From positions 1-64,000 of the forward strand of contig JAFVFY010000003.1 in NCBI GenBank assembly GCA_017475265.1: 64,000 nucleotides of DNA, in the 5' to 3' direction. The DNA is from Prevotella sp. GTDB taxonomy: Bacteria > Bacteroidota > Bacteroidia > Bacteroidales > Bacteroidaceae. Shown one piece after another: positions 1 to 8,912 of the stretch. The notes beneath the pieces were generated by a model. That model had not been told where the DNA came from and did no database searches. It saw only the letters and a list, made by a program, of their open reading frames with translations. The translations under genes were made by a program, and so were the position numbers. Positions within the stretch are counted from its first letter, which is position 1. Each line of letters starts with the position of its first letter.

Positions 1-115
1 AATTACCATCGTAGAATCGGAATGACAACGAATCGCCGATGCTAATGCCTTTCATCTGAGCCTTGCTCCTTTCTTGAAGCGAAATGGGCTTTCCTGATAT
101 AATAACAGTCTTCAT
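1..115 (-). CDS. Partial CDS, N-terminal 38 residues of an unknown protein
   Basis: An open frame starts at an ATG at 115 and runs off the left edge of the window. The visible residues begin MKTVIISGKPISLQERSKAQ and show no motif I can name. A full Bacteroides-type promoter lies directly upstream at 157-188, which supports a real gene. It is transcribed away from the defence-like operon and is probably host chromosome. Confidence 0.6.
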   Translation of the reverse strand, partial: MKTVIISGKPISLQERSKAQMKGISIGDSLSFRFYDGN

Positions 116-513
116 ATTATAAATATTGCTTTATTTTAAGTGTCATTAAAACGATGCAAAAGTACTAAAATAATCTGATATGACCAAAGGTTTTCCCATT
201 TAATTTGCTTTGTGCATCAAAAATAGTATGTTTTATGTTTTGAATGACTTTATAATCGCAAATAACTGATAATCTTGGTTGAAATCTCATTGTTGGGTAT
301 TTATACAAGTTATTTATGCAGAATGTGAAAAGATATTGCCGTAGATTTCTTGGGATGTGATGCGACATTGTGTCTCAGGAGTATGCTTTTTGTTCCAAAA
401 GACGACTTGAATTGTTAAAAAAGCATTGAATAACCATATTTATTATTATAACATATCATAAAATATAGAAATTATTGTATTTTTGCACTCGTAAATATAA
501 GTTGAGTATTAAT
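116..513. other. Intergenic region between divergent genes
   Basis: This AT-rich stretch has no convincing gene. It holds the leftward promoter at 157-188 and a rightward -7 box TATTTTTG at 478-485, about 30 nt before the XRE start; a clear -33 TTTG for the latter is not visible. The 12-mer TTTTCCCATTTA (191-202) recurs at 6431-6442 beyond the operon. Confidence 0.6.
157..188 (-). promoter_or_regulatory. Bacteroides-type promoter for the gene at 1-115
   Basis: On the minus strand TTTG (188-185) is followed after exactly 20 nt by TACTTTTG (164-157). This matches the Bacteroides primary sigma consensus TTTG, 19-21 nt, TAnnTTTG. The expected start of transcription is near 150, about 35 nt before the ATG at 115. 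Confidence 0.75.
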
Positions 514-834
514 ATGAGCAAGACAACCATGGGCAATAAGTTGCCCCGAAAACTGGAACAGAAGATGCAGACAGTTGGCGAACAAATAAGGTTAGCAAGA
601 TTGCGTCGTGACCTTAGTGTAGCGCAGGTGGCTGAACGCGCAACCTGTTCACCCATGACTATAGCTAGAATTGAGAAAGGTGCTCCTACTGTTGCCATCG
701 GCATCTATCTCCGTGTTCTCTATGCATTGCAACTTGACGATGACATCTTGTTGCTGGCGCAGAAGGATGAGATGGGACGAGCCTTACAGGATCTTGCCCT
801 CAAACACCGTGAACGGGCATCAAAAAAGAAATAA
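514..834 (+). CDS. XRE-family HTH regulator (HipB/antitoxin-like)
   Basis: This 106-residue protein has a helix-turn-helix at about residues 20-75, with the signature QIRLARLRRDLSVAQVAERA followed by SPMTIARIEKG, typical of the HTH_XRE/HipB group. The C-terminus is lysine-rich. I chose the ATG at 514, not the upstream in-frame start at 475, because the -7 box TATTTTTG lies at 478-485 and transcription would begin after 475. It is 48 bp upstream of the nuclease-NTPase gene in the same direction. By inference it autoregulates this operon, as XRE proteins often do in defence and toxin modules. No HipA-like partner is present. Confidence 0.8.
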   Translation: MSKTTMGNKLPRKLEQKMQTVGEQIRLARLRRDLSVAQVAERATCSPMTIARIEKGAPTVAIGIYLRVLYALQLDDDILLLAQKDEMGRALQDLALKHRERASKKK

Positions 835-882
835 TGCTATATTTGTACGGATTTCAATTGGTTTGAACAAATAGCAAGACTA

Positions 883-3800
883 ATGAATAATCGTATCTTT
901 CCTGATTGGAAATCTTTTGAATATAAATACCGAGGGCGCGAACAGGATGCGTTCGAGGATCTCGCACGTTCTCTTTTCCGGAAAGAAATGGGCATAAGGT
1001 ATGGCTTGTTTCAAAGGATAAACCATAAGGGAAACGAGACAGATGTTGTAGAGAAGGAAGGCAAAGTCTGTGGCTTCCAGGCAAAGTTCTTTAACCATAG
1101 GATAGATGCTGATAACATTATCTGTTCGATGAGGGATGCCAAAGAAAGTCATCCGGAACAAACACATTATTACATTTATTGTAATCTCGCATTTGGGAAT
1201 CCTCATAGAAGAAAAGGAAGCAAGAAATCAGACCCGCTACCAGACCAAACCTTAGCTGAAGAAAAGATAACGAAGGTCGCTAATGAATTAGGCTTGACCA
1301 TAGTCTGGAAAATGGACAGGGCTATTTTGGACGAGACCAATGAAGAATCATGGATAAATGATGTGTTCTTCAGTGTAGAAGGTAGACTTGAGTCGTTGAT
1401 AAAAGAGGAACGACAACATGCGGGCATAGCTTTCAATAGTATAAACTATGCCTGTTCATTCAATAATCGTTCGATTCATATTGATCGAACTGATATCCTT
1501 TCTCAAATAGAGAATGCGAGTCCGTCAACACTCTACGTCATTCATGGAGATGGCGGTTGCGGAAAAACGGCAATTCTACATGAGTTATTTGATAAGAAAC
1601 AGGATACCTATCCCATCTGTTATAGAAAGGCAACCTCTCTGAATGTGAAGAATTTGGCGGCTGTGTTCCATTTGGGAGATTTATATACCTTTCCTGACTT
1701 CAAAGAAGCTTATAAGGACTGTGAACGGAAATATTTCATTATCGATTCTGCAGAGCATCTTGACGAAATTGAGGATGGAACCATACTCCCATCCTTAGTA
1801 AGAGGGCTGATGGAAGCACATTGGTGTATTGTTTTCACAGTGCGAAATGTTTTCCTCAGTGATCTGTTGAATCTTCTGAAGTACGAGTTCCGTCAAGTTC
1901 AGATTAACAAGATTGATGTTGGCATATTACCAGAGAACCAGCTAAGGACTATCGCCAGAATTAACGCAATTAAATTGCCTACGGATAGAATTCTGTTTGA
2001 CAGAATCAGAAACCTGTTCTATTTTGATCTGTACACGCAGTATTATGATGAGATTGAACATCAGTACAGTGATCGCGATTTCTTAAAACTAGTATGGGAC
2101 AAGAAAATCAGAGGAAAGAATAATCGAATAGGCTATTTGCGTGAAAGTTTGTTCGAGTCATTCATAGAAGACCGAATCAAAGCAAATGCCTTTTTCTTAC
2201 CAGCAACGAAATATATCAACGAAGAGTTTGATACGCTAATATCGGAAGAAATTATCGCAGATGACCCTGGCCTAGGCTTGTTTATTACTCATGATATCTT
2301 TGAAGAGTGGGGATTGTATCGTATCATTGACAAAAAATGGGAAAATAAAGATTCTATACAAGGCTTCCTGACAGACATAGGGGATACCCGAGCTGTGCGA
2401 CGTGCATTCAGATTATGGCTGAAAGATAAAGTAATTGTCTGTCCTGATTCTATTCAATCGCTTACCCAAGCATCTTTCACATCAGATATACCAGGAATAT
2501 GGAAAGATGAAGTGTTGTGCGCTATTTTATTATCTGACAAAGCACAGTCGTTCCTATCTCCATATGAACGTCAGATACTTGACAACACGGATGGCCTTGC
2601 AGAAAAAGTTATCTGGTCTCTTCGAGTAGGTTGTCTATACATAACGGATGTTATAAGTTATAAAGACTACTATTTGCCTCGTTATGCACCCATTGGATCT
2701 GGTTGGGTATATATTGTTAATTTACTATTCCAACATCAAGATGAGGCGAAGCTGTCTATCTGGTTACCCGCATTGAATGATTGGGTAAAAGGTAATCTGA
2801 GAGGGGAGACAACACGCAAGATAGGATTGATGGTAATAGCCTATTATAAAAGCGAGGCATACCAAAAAGAATACTATTGGGACAGAAATAGTAAGACGGT
2901 TCACGAAATCCTTAACAATACTGTATGGGAAATAAAAGAAGAGCTGTCAGAATTACTTTATAGTCGCAAAGGTCATGATGAACGTAGGAATGGCTTGATA
3001 GAGTTTGTCTTGAAAGAGACTTTTGGAGCCATGAACATTCATCTTGCTATACCCCAAACGGTAGCAGACTTATGCATATACTACTGGAGAGAAAGACCCG
3101 ATGAGGAAGACCGCTATCGGTATCGTTCCAGGTCAATGGAGACGGGATATGGGCTGGATATATATGTGGATATGTTAAAATATTTTCCTTCTGGTGCAAA
3201 TCAGACACCGACAACAACCTTATTGGCTGCCAACGAAACTATTGCTATAGATTTCATTATCCGCCTAATGAATGAGTGCGTGAAATCTTATTCGGAATCT
3301 GGCTACGATATACTTGAGAAGGTAGAGATAACAAATGGGGAAGATAGAAAAAACTGGCAATGGCACTCATTCGGGCTATGGTGTATGTATAGGGGAACTG
3401 GCTCTCCTGTAGCACCATATTGTTTGCAGTCTGTCCATATGGCTTTGGAGCAATATCTTCTGAAGATGTCTAAATCAAGCAAATATGTGCAGTGTGAAGC
3501 TATTATGCAAAAACTTTTGTTTGAATGTCATTCTTCATCGGTTTCTGCTGTGGTGGGAAGTGTTGTGCTTGCTTATCCTAATGAGTATTGGAGAATAGCT
3601 CTAATATTGTTTAGAACAATTGAATTTATACAGATAGATTCACACAGAGCCTTGCGTGAAAATGAAGCGAAAACACTTTATCAAATAAGCGGTGACCTTA
3701 ATCCGAATGTATTAAAAGAGCGACTGGAGACATGTAAGCAAGAATTCCGAAAGACCCATCTTGAGAATCTCTGTTTGAACTATCAGTTTATTGGTACAAA

Positions 3801-5358
3801 GGTCCTTTCAAAAGATGAAAATGAAAAGCTGATACAAACACTATATGGGATACTTGATACACATCGGAAGCTCCTGAAGAAAACAAAGGGTGAAGAAAAA
3901 GAGTTGCTGGAGATTCAAGTGTCTCGTATGGATCGCAGGCGTTTGAAGGTAAGAAGTACAGAACGGGTAGAAGGCGGACTTGCTATACAATTTGAGACGA
4001 AACTTACTAAAGAATCTCGGAAAAGAAGTGAGGAATCGGATCAGTTGAATCAGGAAATGTATAGGTATTTAGGGCTTCTGAACTGGGCGATGGCCAAATT
4101 AAGAGGCGAGGCACTTGTCGGAAACAAGTACATAGATAATCCCGCATTAGTATTGAAAGATGCCCAAGAGATGCAGAAAGAACAGGAATCTGGCCGAAGA
4201 GGATTTATAACCGACGCATATACATTAGAGTGGGTAAGTGCAGGACTTGTTAAGTTTCACTCTGATCAATTAAGCAAAGAAGAATTAATGTGGTGTAAAA
4301 CGATAATAGATAAGAAGCTGTCAAATTTGTCTATTCCCATCAACACATTGGACGGAACCACGGCTTGCATTCAGGTTTTACCCCAGCTGATTGCATTGTT
4401 TCCAGAAGATAAAGATAAATATGCTGAGCTTCTTTTCAAGTGTTTAATGATGCCTGCTTATGGTGGAGCGGATGCGTGTGATTATGCTGTTGCTGCAATC
4501 CAATCATCTGATTTGTGGGTAAAAGATGCTGCATTGATAAAGGATATTTTAAAGAGATATATCAAAGATGAGTCATTGAATACGCTACACTCTTATCATT
4601 TGAAAGTCATATTTGGACTTATACCTCATTTACCGGACAAGGAAACAATAGATATTGCAGTAAAGTATCTGAAAGCCCTGCCAGAGCTTATCAAATCCCA
4701 TGAAAATGAAGTGCATGGAATGTTTGATGTGGTAATTTATCTGGTAAGATTATTTATGCACACAGAAAGTACAGAAATCCTACATTGTCTACCCTGTACA
4801 TTCCCGATTATAAAAGAGAGCCATTTAGGGCACTCATATCTGATTCGTTTTATTCTAGAAGAAGATTATTGTAAGAAACCTGACCGGTTCTGGTTGATTT
4901 GGAATACCTTCAGAGAACCAATAATGGAATCGGGGACATATTGTGATAGTCAGGAATTGAGAGCGTACACTCTAAATACAGAATGGAATGAAGACGTAAA
5001 AGAATGGCATTCTCTTCGAAAAAATGATATTGGGTTTTATATGTATTTAGCTGAGCATTCTGCGGGGAATGCTGTGGTGTTTGAAGGCTTAGTTAAAGTT
5101 TTGACAACCATAGCAAGTGGGTATAAGACTGAGGGTATGTCATGGATTGCAAAGGCAATTAATCAATGTCCTACGATGAATCTGAATGAAACGCTAGGTC
5201 TGATGTATCTTGAACTTGTTATGATGCCATATGTTTATACAAACAAGATGCAAATCAGGAAGAATCCAGAGTTATTGGCGCAGGTTAGGACAATTCTGAA
5301 TTTTATGGTGACAAAGAGTTCTGTTGTTGGCTATATGTTACGGGATATAGTAAATTAA
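883..5358 (+). CDS. Large PD-(D/E)xK nuclease / STAND-like P-loop NTPase, candidate defence protein
   Basis: A protein of 1491 residues. The N-terminal 100 residues have the Mrr-like nuclease pattern: E25 in helix FEDLARSLF, then D54 in GNETDV, then Q66-A-K68. A P-loop GDGGCGKT is at residues 222-229, followed by a Walker-B-like stretch YFIIDSAEHL near 285. The remaining 1000 residues are alpha-helical and rich in Leu, Trp and Tyr, without a recognisable catalytic motif, as in the sensor half of STAND proteins. Nuclease, STAND NTPase and helical repeat in this order is the architecture of Avs-type antiviral proteins, where the C-terminus senses phage protein and triggers the nuclease. I cannot assign it to a named Avs type. 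It is 11 bp from the downstream peptidase gene. Confidence 0.7.
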   Translation: MNNRIFPDWKSFEYKYRGREQDAFEDLARSLFRKEMGIRYGLFQRINHKGNETDVVEKEGKVCGFQAKFFNHRIDADNIICSMRDAKESHPEQTHYYIYCNLAFGNPHRRKGSKKSDPLPDQTLAEEKITKVANELGLTIVWKMDRAILDETNEESWINDVFFSVEGRLESLIKEERQHAGIAFNSINYACSFNNRSIHIDRTDILSQIENASPSTLYVIHGDGGCGKTAILHELFDKKQDTYPICYRKATSLNVKNLAAVFHLGDLYTFPDFKEAYKDCERKYFIIDSAEHLDEIEDGTILPSLVRGLMEAHWCIVFTVRNVFLSDLLNLLKYEFRQVQINKIDVGILPENQLRTIARINAIKLPTDRILFDRIRNLFYFDLYTQYYDEIEHQYSDRDFLKLVWDKKIRGKNNRIGYLRESLFESFIEDRIKANAFFLPATKYINEEFDTLISEEIIADDPGLGLFITHDIFEEWGLYRIIDKKWENKDSIQGFLTDIGDTRAVRRAFRLWLKDKVIVCPDSIQSLTQASFTSDIPGIWKDEVLCAILLSDKAQSFLSPYERQILDNTDGLAEKVIWSLRVGCLYITDVISYKDYYLPRYAPIGSGWVYIVNLLFQHQDEAKLSIWLPALNDWVKGNLRGETTRKIGLMVIAYYKSEAYQKEYYWDRNSKTVHEILNNTVWEIKEELSELLYSRKGHDERRNGLIEFVLKETFGAMNIHLAIPQTVADLCIYYWRERPDEEDRYRYRSRSMETGYGLDIYVDMLKYFPSGANQTPTTTLLAANETIAIDFIIRLMNECVKSYSESGYDILEKVEITNGEDRKNWQWHSFGLWCMYRGTGSPVAPYCLQSVHMALEQYLLKMSKSSKYVQCEAIMQKLLFECHSSSVSAVVGSVVLAYPNEYWRIALILFRTIEFIQIDSHRALRENEAKTLYQISGDLNPNVLKERLETCKQEFRKTHLENLCLNYQFIGTKVLSKDENEKLIQTLYGILDTHRKLLKKTKGEEKELLEIQVSRMDRRRLKVRSTERVEGGLAIQFETKLTKESRKRSEESDQLNQEMYRYLGLLNWAMAKLRGEALVGNKYIDNPALVLKDAQEMQKEQESGRRGFITDAYTLEWVSAGLVKFHSDQLSKEELMWCKTIIDKKLSNLSIPINTLDGTTACIQVLPQLIALFPEDKDKYAELLFKCLMMPAYGGADACDYAVAAIQSSDLWVKDAALIKDILKRYIKDESLNTLHSYHLKVIFGLIPHLPDKETIDIAVKYLKALPELIKSHENEVHGMFDVVIYLVRLFMHTESTEILHCLPCTFPIIKESHLGHSYLIRFILEEDYCKKPDRFWLIWNTFREPIMESGTYCDSQELRAYTLNTEWNEDVKEWHSLRKNDIGFYMYLAEHSAGNAVVFEGLVKVLTTIASGYKTEGMSWIAKAINQCPTMNLNETLGLMYLELVMMPYVYTNKMQIRKNPELLAQVRTILNFMVTKSSVVGYMLRDIVN

Positions 5359-5369
5359 AGAAGTAAGCC

Positions 5370-6374
5370 ATGTCTATTTCAATTCAAACATCATTATTTA
5401 ATTATAAGGATATCTTCCTGCCTGTACAGGCACTTCGTGATGTCAGCATAGAACATGTGTTGGGAATAGATGGTATCCGTGAGGCTGCAACTATTGAATG
5501 CGACACCAACGGACTTTCAAGAGGAATTGTGTTTTTTGAGGAAAGAAATGGTATTATGACGCCTGCTGAAATTTCGTTCGTAAATGGTGAGTATCAGATC
5601 TCAATATCTTTGACCTTTTGCCAGTTCGTATGGGCGGTGGGACTGTATATGACTGCCTATTTTGACAATATTATACAGATTCCTAACATGAATGCTGCAG
5701 GCACTAACATTCATGGTTATAAGGTTGATAAGAACCATGTCGAATATGCTAATGAACAATTTAGGCTTGCTCGGTCTTTAATGTGGGGATACAATCACGA
5801 CGTATTTTTTGAGTTGCCAAATATTTGTGATCCGATGGAGTATAGTGAACCGATTGGAAAGGCAAATGGTGTTCTTCTTGGTGGGGTGGCTTTTATGTTT
5901 TGTCATGAACTGTCGCACAATATACTTGGCCATACGCAAAAGGATTCCACAGATGACGAGTCTATAGCAGAAGAAGCTGCAGCGGACGACTATGCTTTAG
6001 ACATGCTTTCTGACACGTTTGATAGTAATTGGGGATTTAATCATAAAGTTGGTGCAGCCACAGTGTTATGCTCGCTACTTATGATGGGTGAGGATAGTAT
6101 CAGTGGAGGTTCTAGACATCCACACATGGATTATCGTATTCAAATGATGATGAAGAAGTTTAATCTTCATAAGATGGATAGTCTATGGGGATTTGTTGGA
6201 AGTGTAATACGTCTGTGGCTCTTGGTATATGGTGGTTTAACTATACAAGAGGATATGAAAACAGGGGGCTTCGATTTCTACCAAAATTTCTATGAACATT
6301 ATTTGGGACTATTGACGCAAGTGAGAGAATTACGTTATCCAAAGTTGGTTAAACCTATATGGTATGTGGAATAA
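5370..6374 (+). CDS. Zinc metallopeptidase of HExxH type, resembling Lit/peptidase U49
   Basis: A protein of 334 residues with HELSH at residues 179-183, followed by GH at 187-188 and an acidic EEAAADDYALD segment that can supply the third zinc ligand. HExxH...GH then E/AADxxA is the layout of gluzincin-like peptidases such as the phage-exclusion protease Lit (U49), which cleaves EF-Tu during infection. There is no signal peptide, so it should act in the cytoplasm. The gene follows the nuclease-NTPase gene by 11 bp and is the last of the operon. Possible roles are an effector activated by the NTPase, or a processing protease for it. The family call rests on the motif only. Confidence 0.65.
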   Translation: MSISIQTSLFNYKDIFLPVQALRDVSIEHVLGIDGIREAATIECDTNGLSRGIVFFEERNGIMTPAEISFVNGEYQISISLTFCQFVWAVGLYMTAYFDNIIQIPNMNAAGTNIHGYKVDKNHVEYANEQFRLARSLMWGYNHDVFFELPNICDPMEYSEPIGKANGVLLGGVAFMFCHELSHNILGHTQKDSTDDESIAEEAAADDYALDMLSDTFDSNWGFNHKVGAATVLCSLLMMGEDSISGGSRHPHMDYRIQMMMKKFNLHKMDSLWGFVGSVIRLWLLVYGGLTIQEDMKTGGFDFYQNFYEHYLGLLTQVRELRYPKLVKPIWYVE

Positions 6375-6585
6375 TGAACAAGTCTTTAACATTTAATGTC
6401 ATCAAAATGAGATTGCTCTAATGAATAACCTTTTCCCATTTATAATGTTTTATAACTACCATTATTCTGTTCGGAACTGAAGATAATTTGTATAAGTTAA
6501 TTGAAATAGGAACGTTTGTATTCAATCTCTAAAGATAACTTCGGTATAGTTGGCGTTTTTTTATGTTACGTAGAAATTCTTAAAA

Positions 6586-6619
6586 GATAAGATTGAGGAT
6601 TTTGTTCCCCAATCTTATC
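6586..6619. terminator. Inverted repeat between convergent genes, probable bidirectional terminator
   Basis: GATAAGATTG (6586-6595) pairs perfectly with CAATCTTATC (6610-6619), with GG/CC pairs possible inside. It lies between the stop of the peptidase gene (+) and the stop of the integrase gene (-). Flanking T-runs are weak, so the terminator role is an inference from position. The gap 6375-6660 holds no gene and is the natural place for the attachment site of the adjacent integrase. Confidence 0.55.
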
Positions 6620-6660
6620 CATAAATATACACAGGTGTGCTTTTGCTTTTTTATTATGTT

Positions 6661-7755
6661 CTACAATTTCAGAACAGTTTTACGTAATTGTTCATCGGAT
6701 AGCCGGGCATAAACTTGAGTACTTGAAACGGATTTATGTCCCATTAGCTTCGCAATCGTATAAATGTCAGTTCCTTTATTCAATAACAACATAGCAAAGG
6801 AATGTCTAAAGCAGTGAAAGGTAATGTGCTTTTTGATATTTGCCTTATCTATCATCAAAGGAATCTCTTTGTTCAACATATATTCTGTAAGACCAGGAAA
6901 AACACGGGGACCCTCTTTCCTGATTGAACGCAATAGTTTTGTTGCAGACGTAGACAACGGTAGGCTGATTGCTTTTTTCGTCTTGTGTATAGTAAGACTA
7001 ATGCTTGATTTGTTCTTGTACCGTAAATTGATGTCTTTCCATTCAAGATAGATTATATCAGCTCTTCTTAGTCCTGTATAAATAGACAAGAGTGCAGCTT
7101 GCTTAATCATTATATTTTCTGAATAATCAAGATTCTCCAATTGTTGTATTTCGTTTTCTTCAAGATATTCTTTCTTGTTGTCATGATTCCAATGTATTCT
7201 CTTAACATCAGCTGCTATGTTGTTTTGTAAAATTCCGTCCTTGTAGGCAAGTCCGACAACTGAAAGGAATGCGTTGAAATATGCAGCTGCAGTATTGTGT
7301 TTAAGTTTGCTATTCCTTTTACAGCCAGTCTCTTTAATCAGGAATTTTGAGTATTTTTCGCAGAAACTTACGGATAAATCTTTGAAACTGCATTTTTTGT
7401 TGCAAAATCTTTTGAAGTGTTTATAACTGCAGATGTACTTGATGCCATAGTATTCGCAGCAATTTCGGAAATAATCAAGAAAACTTCCGTTTAGTTGTCC
7501 TTTCAATATAAAGGAATAATCCTTTTTAACCATCCGCATATACCTGTCGCATCTAATAGCCTCCGCTATTTCATCAATCATGGCATTATGCTCTCTTTGG
7601 ATTTCGTTAGCAGGATTTACATATTTTTCCAGATTCAAGAACTCATACCTGACTTCTTCTCCCTTTGGATTGATGAAAACAGGATTGTATTCCAAAAACA
7701 CAGATAACATAGTTCCTTTGCATTTTTTCTTGGTTCGAATTGTTACCCTATTCAT
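6661..7755 (-). CDS. Tyrosine recombinase (site-specific integrase)
   Basis: A protein of 364 residues. The C-terminal catalytic domain shows the tyrosine recombinase signature: Arg in TGLRRADIIYLEW, His-x-x-Arg in HCFRHSFAMLLL, the GH box in LMGHKS, and the nucleophilic Tyr in STQVYAR. The central part is a SAM-like core-binding domain and the N-terminus an arm-binding region, as in Bacteroidetes integrases that use an Arm-DNA-bind domain. Length fits the family. The gene overlaps the upstream HTH gene by 8 bp, so the two are co-translated. It likely integrates the element to its right or the AT-rich island to its left. Its AT-rich composition is unlike the phage structural genes. Confidence 0.9.
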   Translation of the reverse strand: MNRVTIRTKKKCKGTMLSVFLEYNPVFINPKGEEVRYEFLNLEKYVNPANEIQREHNAMIDEIAEAIRCDRYMRMVKKDYSFILKGQLNGSFLDYFRNCCEYYGIKYICSYKHFKRFCNKKCSFKDLSVSFCEKYSKFLIKETGCKRNSKLKHNTAAAYFNAFLSVVGLAYKDGILQNNIAADVKRIHWNHDNKKEYLEENEIQQLENLDYSENIMIKQAALLSIYTGLRRADIIYLEWKDINLRYKNKSSISLTIHKTKKAISLPLSTSATKLLRSIRKEGPRVFPGLTEYMLNKEIPLMIDKANIKKHITFHCFRHSFAMLLLNKGTDIYTIAKLMGHKSVSSTQVYARLSDEQLRKTVLKL

Positions 7756-8341
7756 AATGTCCCTCCTTCCATCTGATTATGCCTTGTCTGCTGAATAATA
7801 TAACTCCGTTGACATGCTTTATGTGTACAATGTTCTGCGCAACAGCATTAAACAGATCCTTCTTTTTCATTTTGTAGCCCATTTCTACCTCATTGATGTT
7901 AAGCCATAGTTTGATAAAACATAATTCTTCTGTCCAGGCTTTCAAAACGTCATCTTTTGAATAGCGTTTGAGCCAGCCAACATGGTATGACTTGATATTA
8001 TATCTCTCCACGAAACTTAATAACCAGCTCCTTCCCATGCCTGTGTAATTCATTAAGCCATAGATGGAAAAAGAAGACTCTCCGATAGGTGATGAGGGAG
8101 TTTCTAGTAGATGTGAATACCAGTGGACAAAGTCTGTCCATTTGACCTTTCTACCATCGTTTTCAATTAATGATGGAATCACGCCGTTTTTAACTAAACG
8201 GTAAATGTAGCTTTTAGTGTACCCGGAAAGACAAACAATCTCACCAATTGTGAGATAGCCCTTGGATACAACATGCTGCCACTCTACATCCAAACTATCG
8301 TATGGATTGTAGTAATGTTTGAAATGCTTGTAATTACTCAT
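7748..8341 (-). CDS. Excisionase-like protein with tandem MerR-type helix-turn-helix segments
   Basis: A protein of 197 residues. YLTIGEIVCLSGYTKSYIYR with following LVKNGVIPS is the pattern of the HTH_17/excisionase fold, and a second similar unit (SIYGLMNYTGMGRSWLLSFV) follows in the middle. I prefer the ATG at 8341 over the in-frame GTG at 8356. The gene overlaps the integrase gene by 8 bp; the pairing suggests a directionality factor or a DNA-binding regulator of integration. A perfect inverted repeat at 8351-8368 lies just before the start and may be its own operator. Confidence 0.65.
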   Translation of the reverse strand: MSNYKHFKHYYNPYDSLDVEWQHVVSKGYLTIGEIVCLSGYTKSYIYRLVKNGVIPSLIENDGRKVKWTDFVHWYSHLLETPSSPIGESSFSIYGLMNYTGMGRSWLLSFVERYNIKSYHVGWLKRYSKDDVLKAWTEELCFIKLWLNINEVEMGYKMKKKDLFNAVAQNIVHIKHVNGVILFSRQGIIRWKEGHYE

Positions 8342-8350
8342 AATTATTGA

Positions 8351-8368
8351 TGTCACTTTTGTGTGACA
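8351..8368. promoter_or_regulatory. Inverted repeat, possible operator of the integrase operon
   Basis: TGTCAC and GTGACA, spaced by 6 bp, form a perfect 18-bp dyad 10 bp upstream of the preferred start of the excisionase-like gene. Its position fits an operator. No TAnnTTTG box is visible nearby on the minus strand. Confidence 0.45.
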
Positions 8369-8535
8369 GTAAATAAATATGGTCTACAAGTGGCAGAATG
8401 AGTATGAACTGGGTCAATAAAGTTTTAAGCAAACTGGAATATTATACGTTTGTTAACAGAAATCTACCATCTATTAACAATAATTGCGCACTTTTGTCGG
8501 CTATTGTTGGGCTTCAGAGACATAAATCGTACTTT

Positions 8536-8557
8536 TACGGTAGAAATACGGTAGAAA
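8536..8557. repeat. Two tandem copies of TACGGTAGAAA
   Basis: The 11-mer is repeated head to tail (8536-8546 and 8547-8557), about 190 bp upstream of the integrase operon start. A shortened inverted relative, TCTACC, occurs at 8462-8467. Iterated short sites near an integrase are typical of recombinase arm sites or accessory factor sites; this role is inferred. Confidence 0.45.
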
Positions 8558-8831
8558 AAAGAAAATAAATAGACTCGAATAACTTGAAATAAAAAACGTA
8601 AAGTGTTGAAATTCAGTATTGTGAAAGATGATAAATTGCTTCTACTTTCTTTTTAAAAAGAGATGTAACATCTTGCATATCAGCGAGTTACGGTCATTCA
8701 TTTGCCCACGCAGAAATTATTTAAGTCGCTGTAAGTGTGCTGATTATAAGCCATTTGCGCAATGTTTGTTTTTCGTCGAGCAACAATCCAGCAACAAAAT
8801 TGCAGAAAAACCACTTTCGGAGGGTGTCAAA

Positions 8832-8863
8832 AGCCCCCATGTCTGACGAAGGACACGGGGGCT
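8832..8863 (-). terminator. Terminator of the late operon
   Basis: AGCCCCCATGTC and GACACGGGGGCT form a 12-bp stem with one mismatch and an 8-nt loop. Read on the minus strand, the stem is followed by TTTTG. It lies 50 bp after the stop of the last late gene, so transcription of the head-tail-lysis operon probably ends here. Confidence 0.75.
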
Positions 8864-8912
8864 CACGCAATACTGATATGTCCTAAAACATTATCAGACG
8901 GTGCAAAGGTAG

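Larger units (their letters stand above)
8342..8912. other. 571-bp intergenic region joining integrase module and phage late operon
   Basis: No convincing gene is present; the small frame at 8628-8846 lacks motifs. The region holds the inverted repeat at 8351-8368, the tandem 11-mers at 8536-8557, a loose inverted pair ACAATA/TATTGT around 8480-8506, the terminator at 8832-8863, and at 8865-8880 the sequence ACGCAATACTGATATG, a relative of the leader motif found before three phage genes. Base composition changes here from AT-rich to GC-rich. Confidence 0.55.

Noticed and set aside
165-368. 67-codon minus-strand frame in the left intergenic region
   Set aside because: Overlaps the -33 element of a good promoter; no motif.
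6375-6660. tRNA gene as attachment site beside the integrase
   Set aside because: No cloverleaf is visible here; only the terminator-like repeat.
8628-8846. 72-codon frame before the late terminator
   Set aside because: Cys-rich, low-complexity composition, no motif; ends inside the terminator hairpin.
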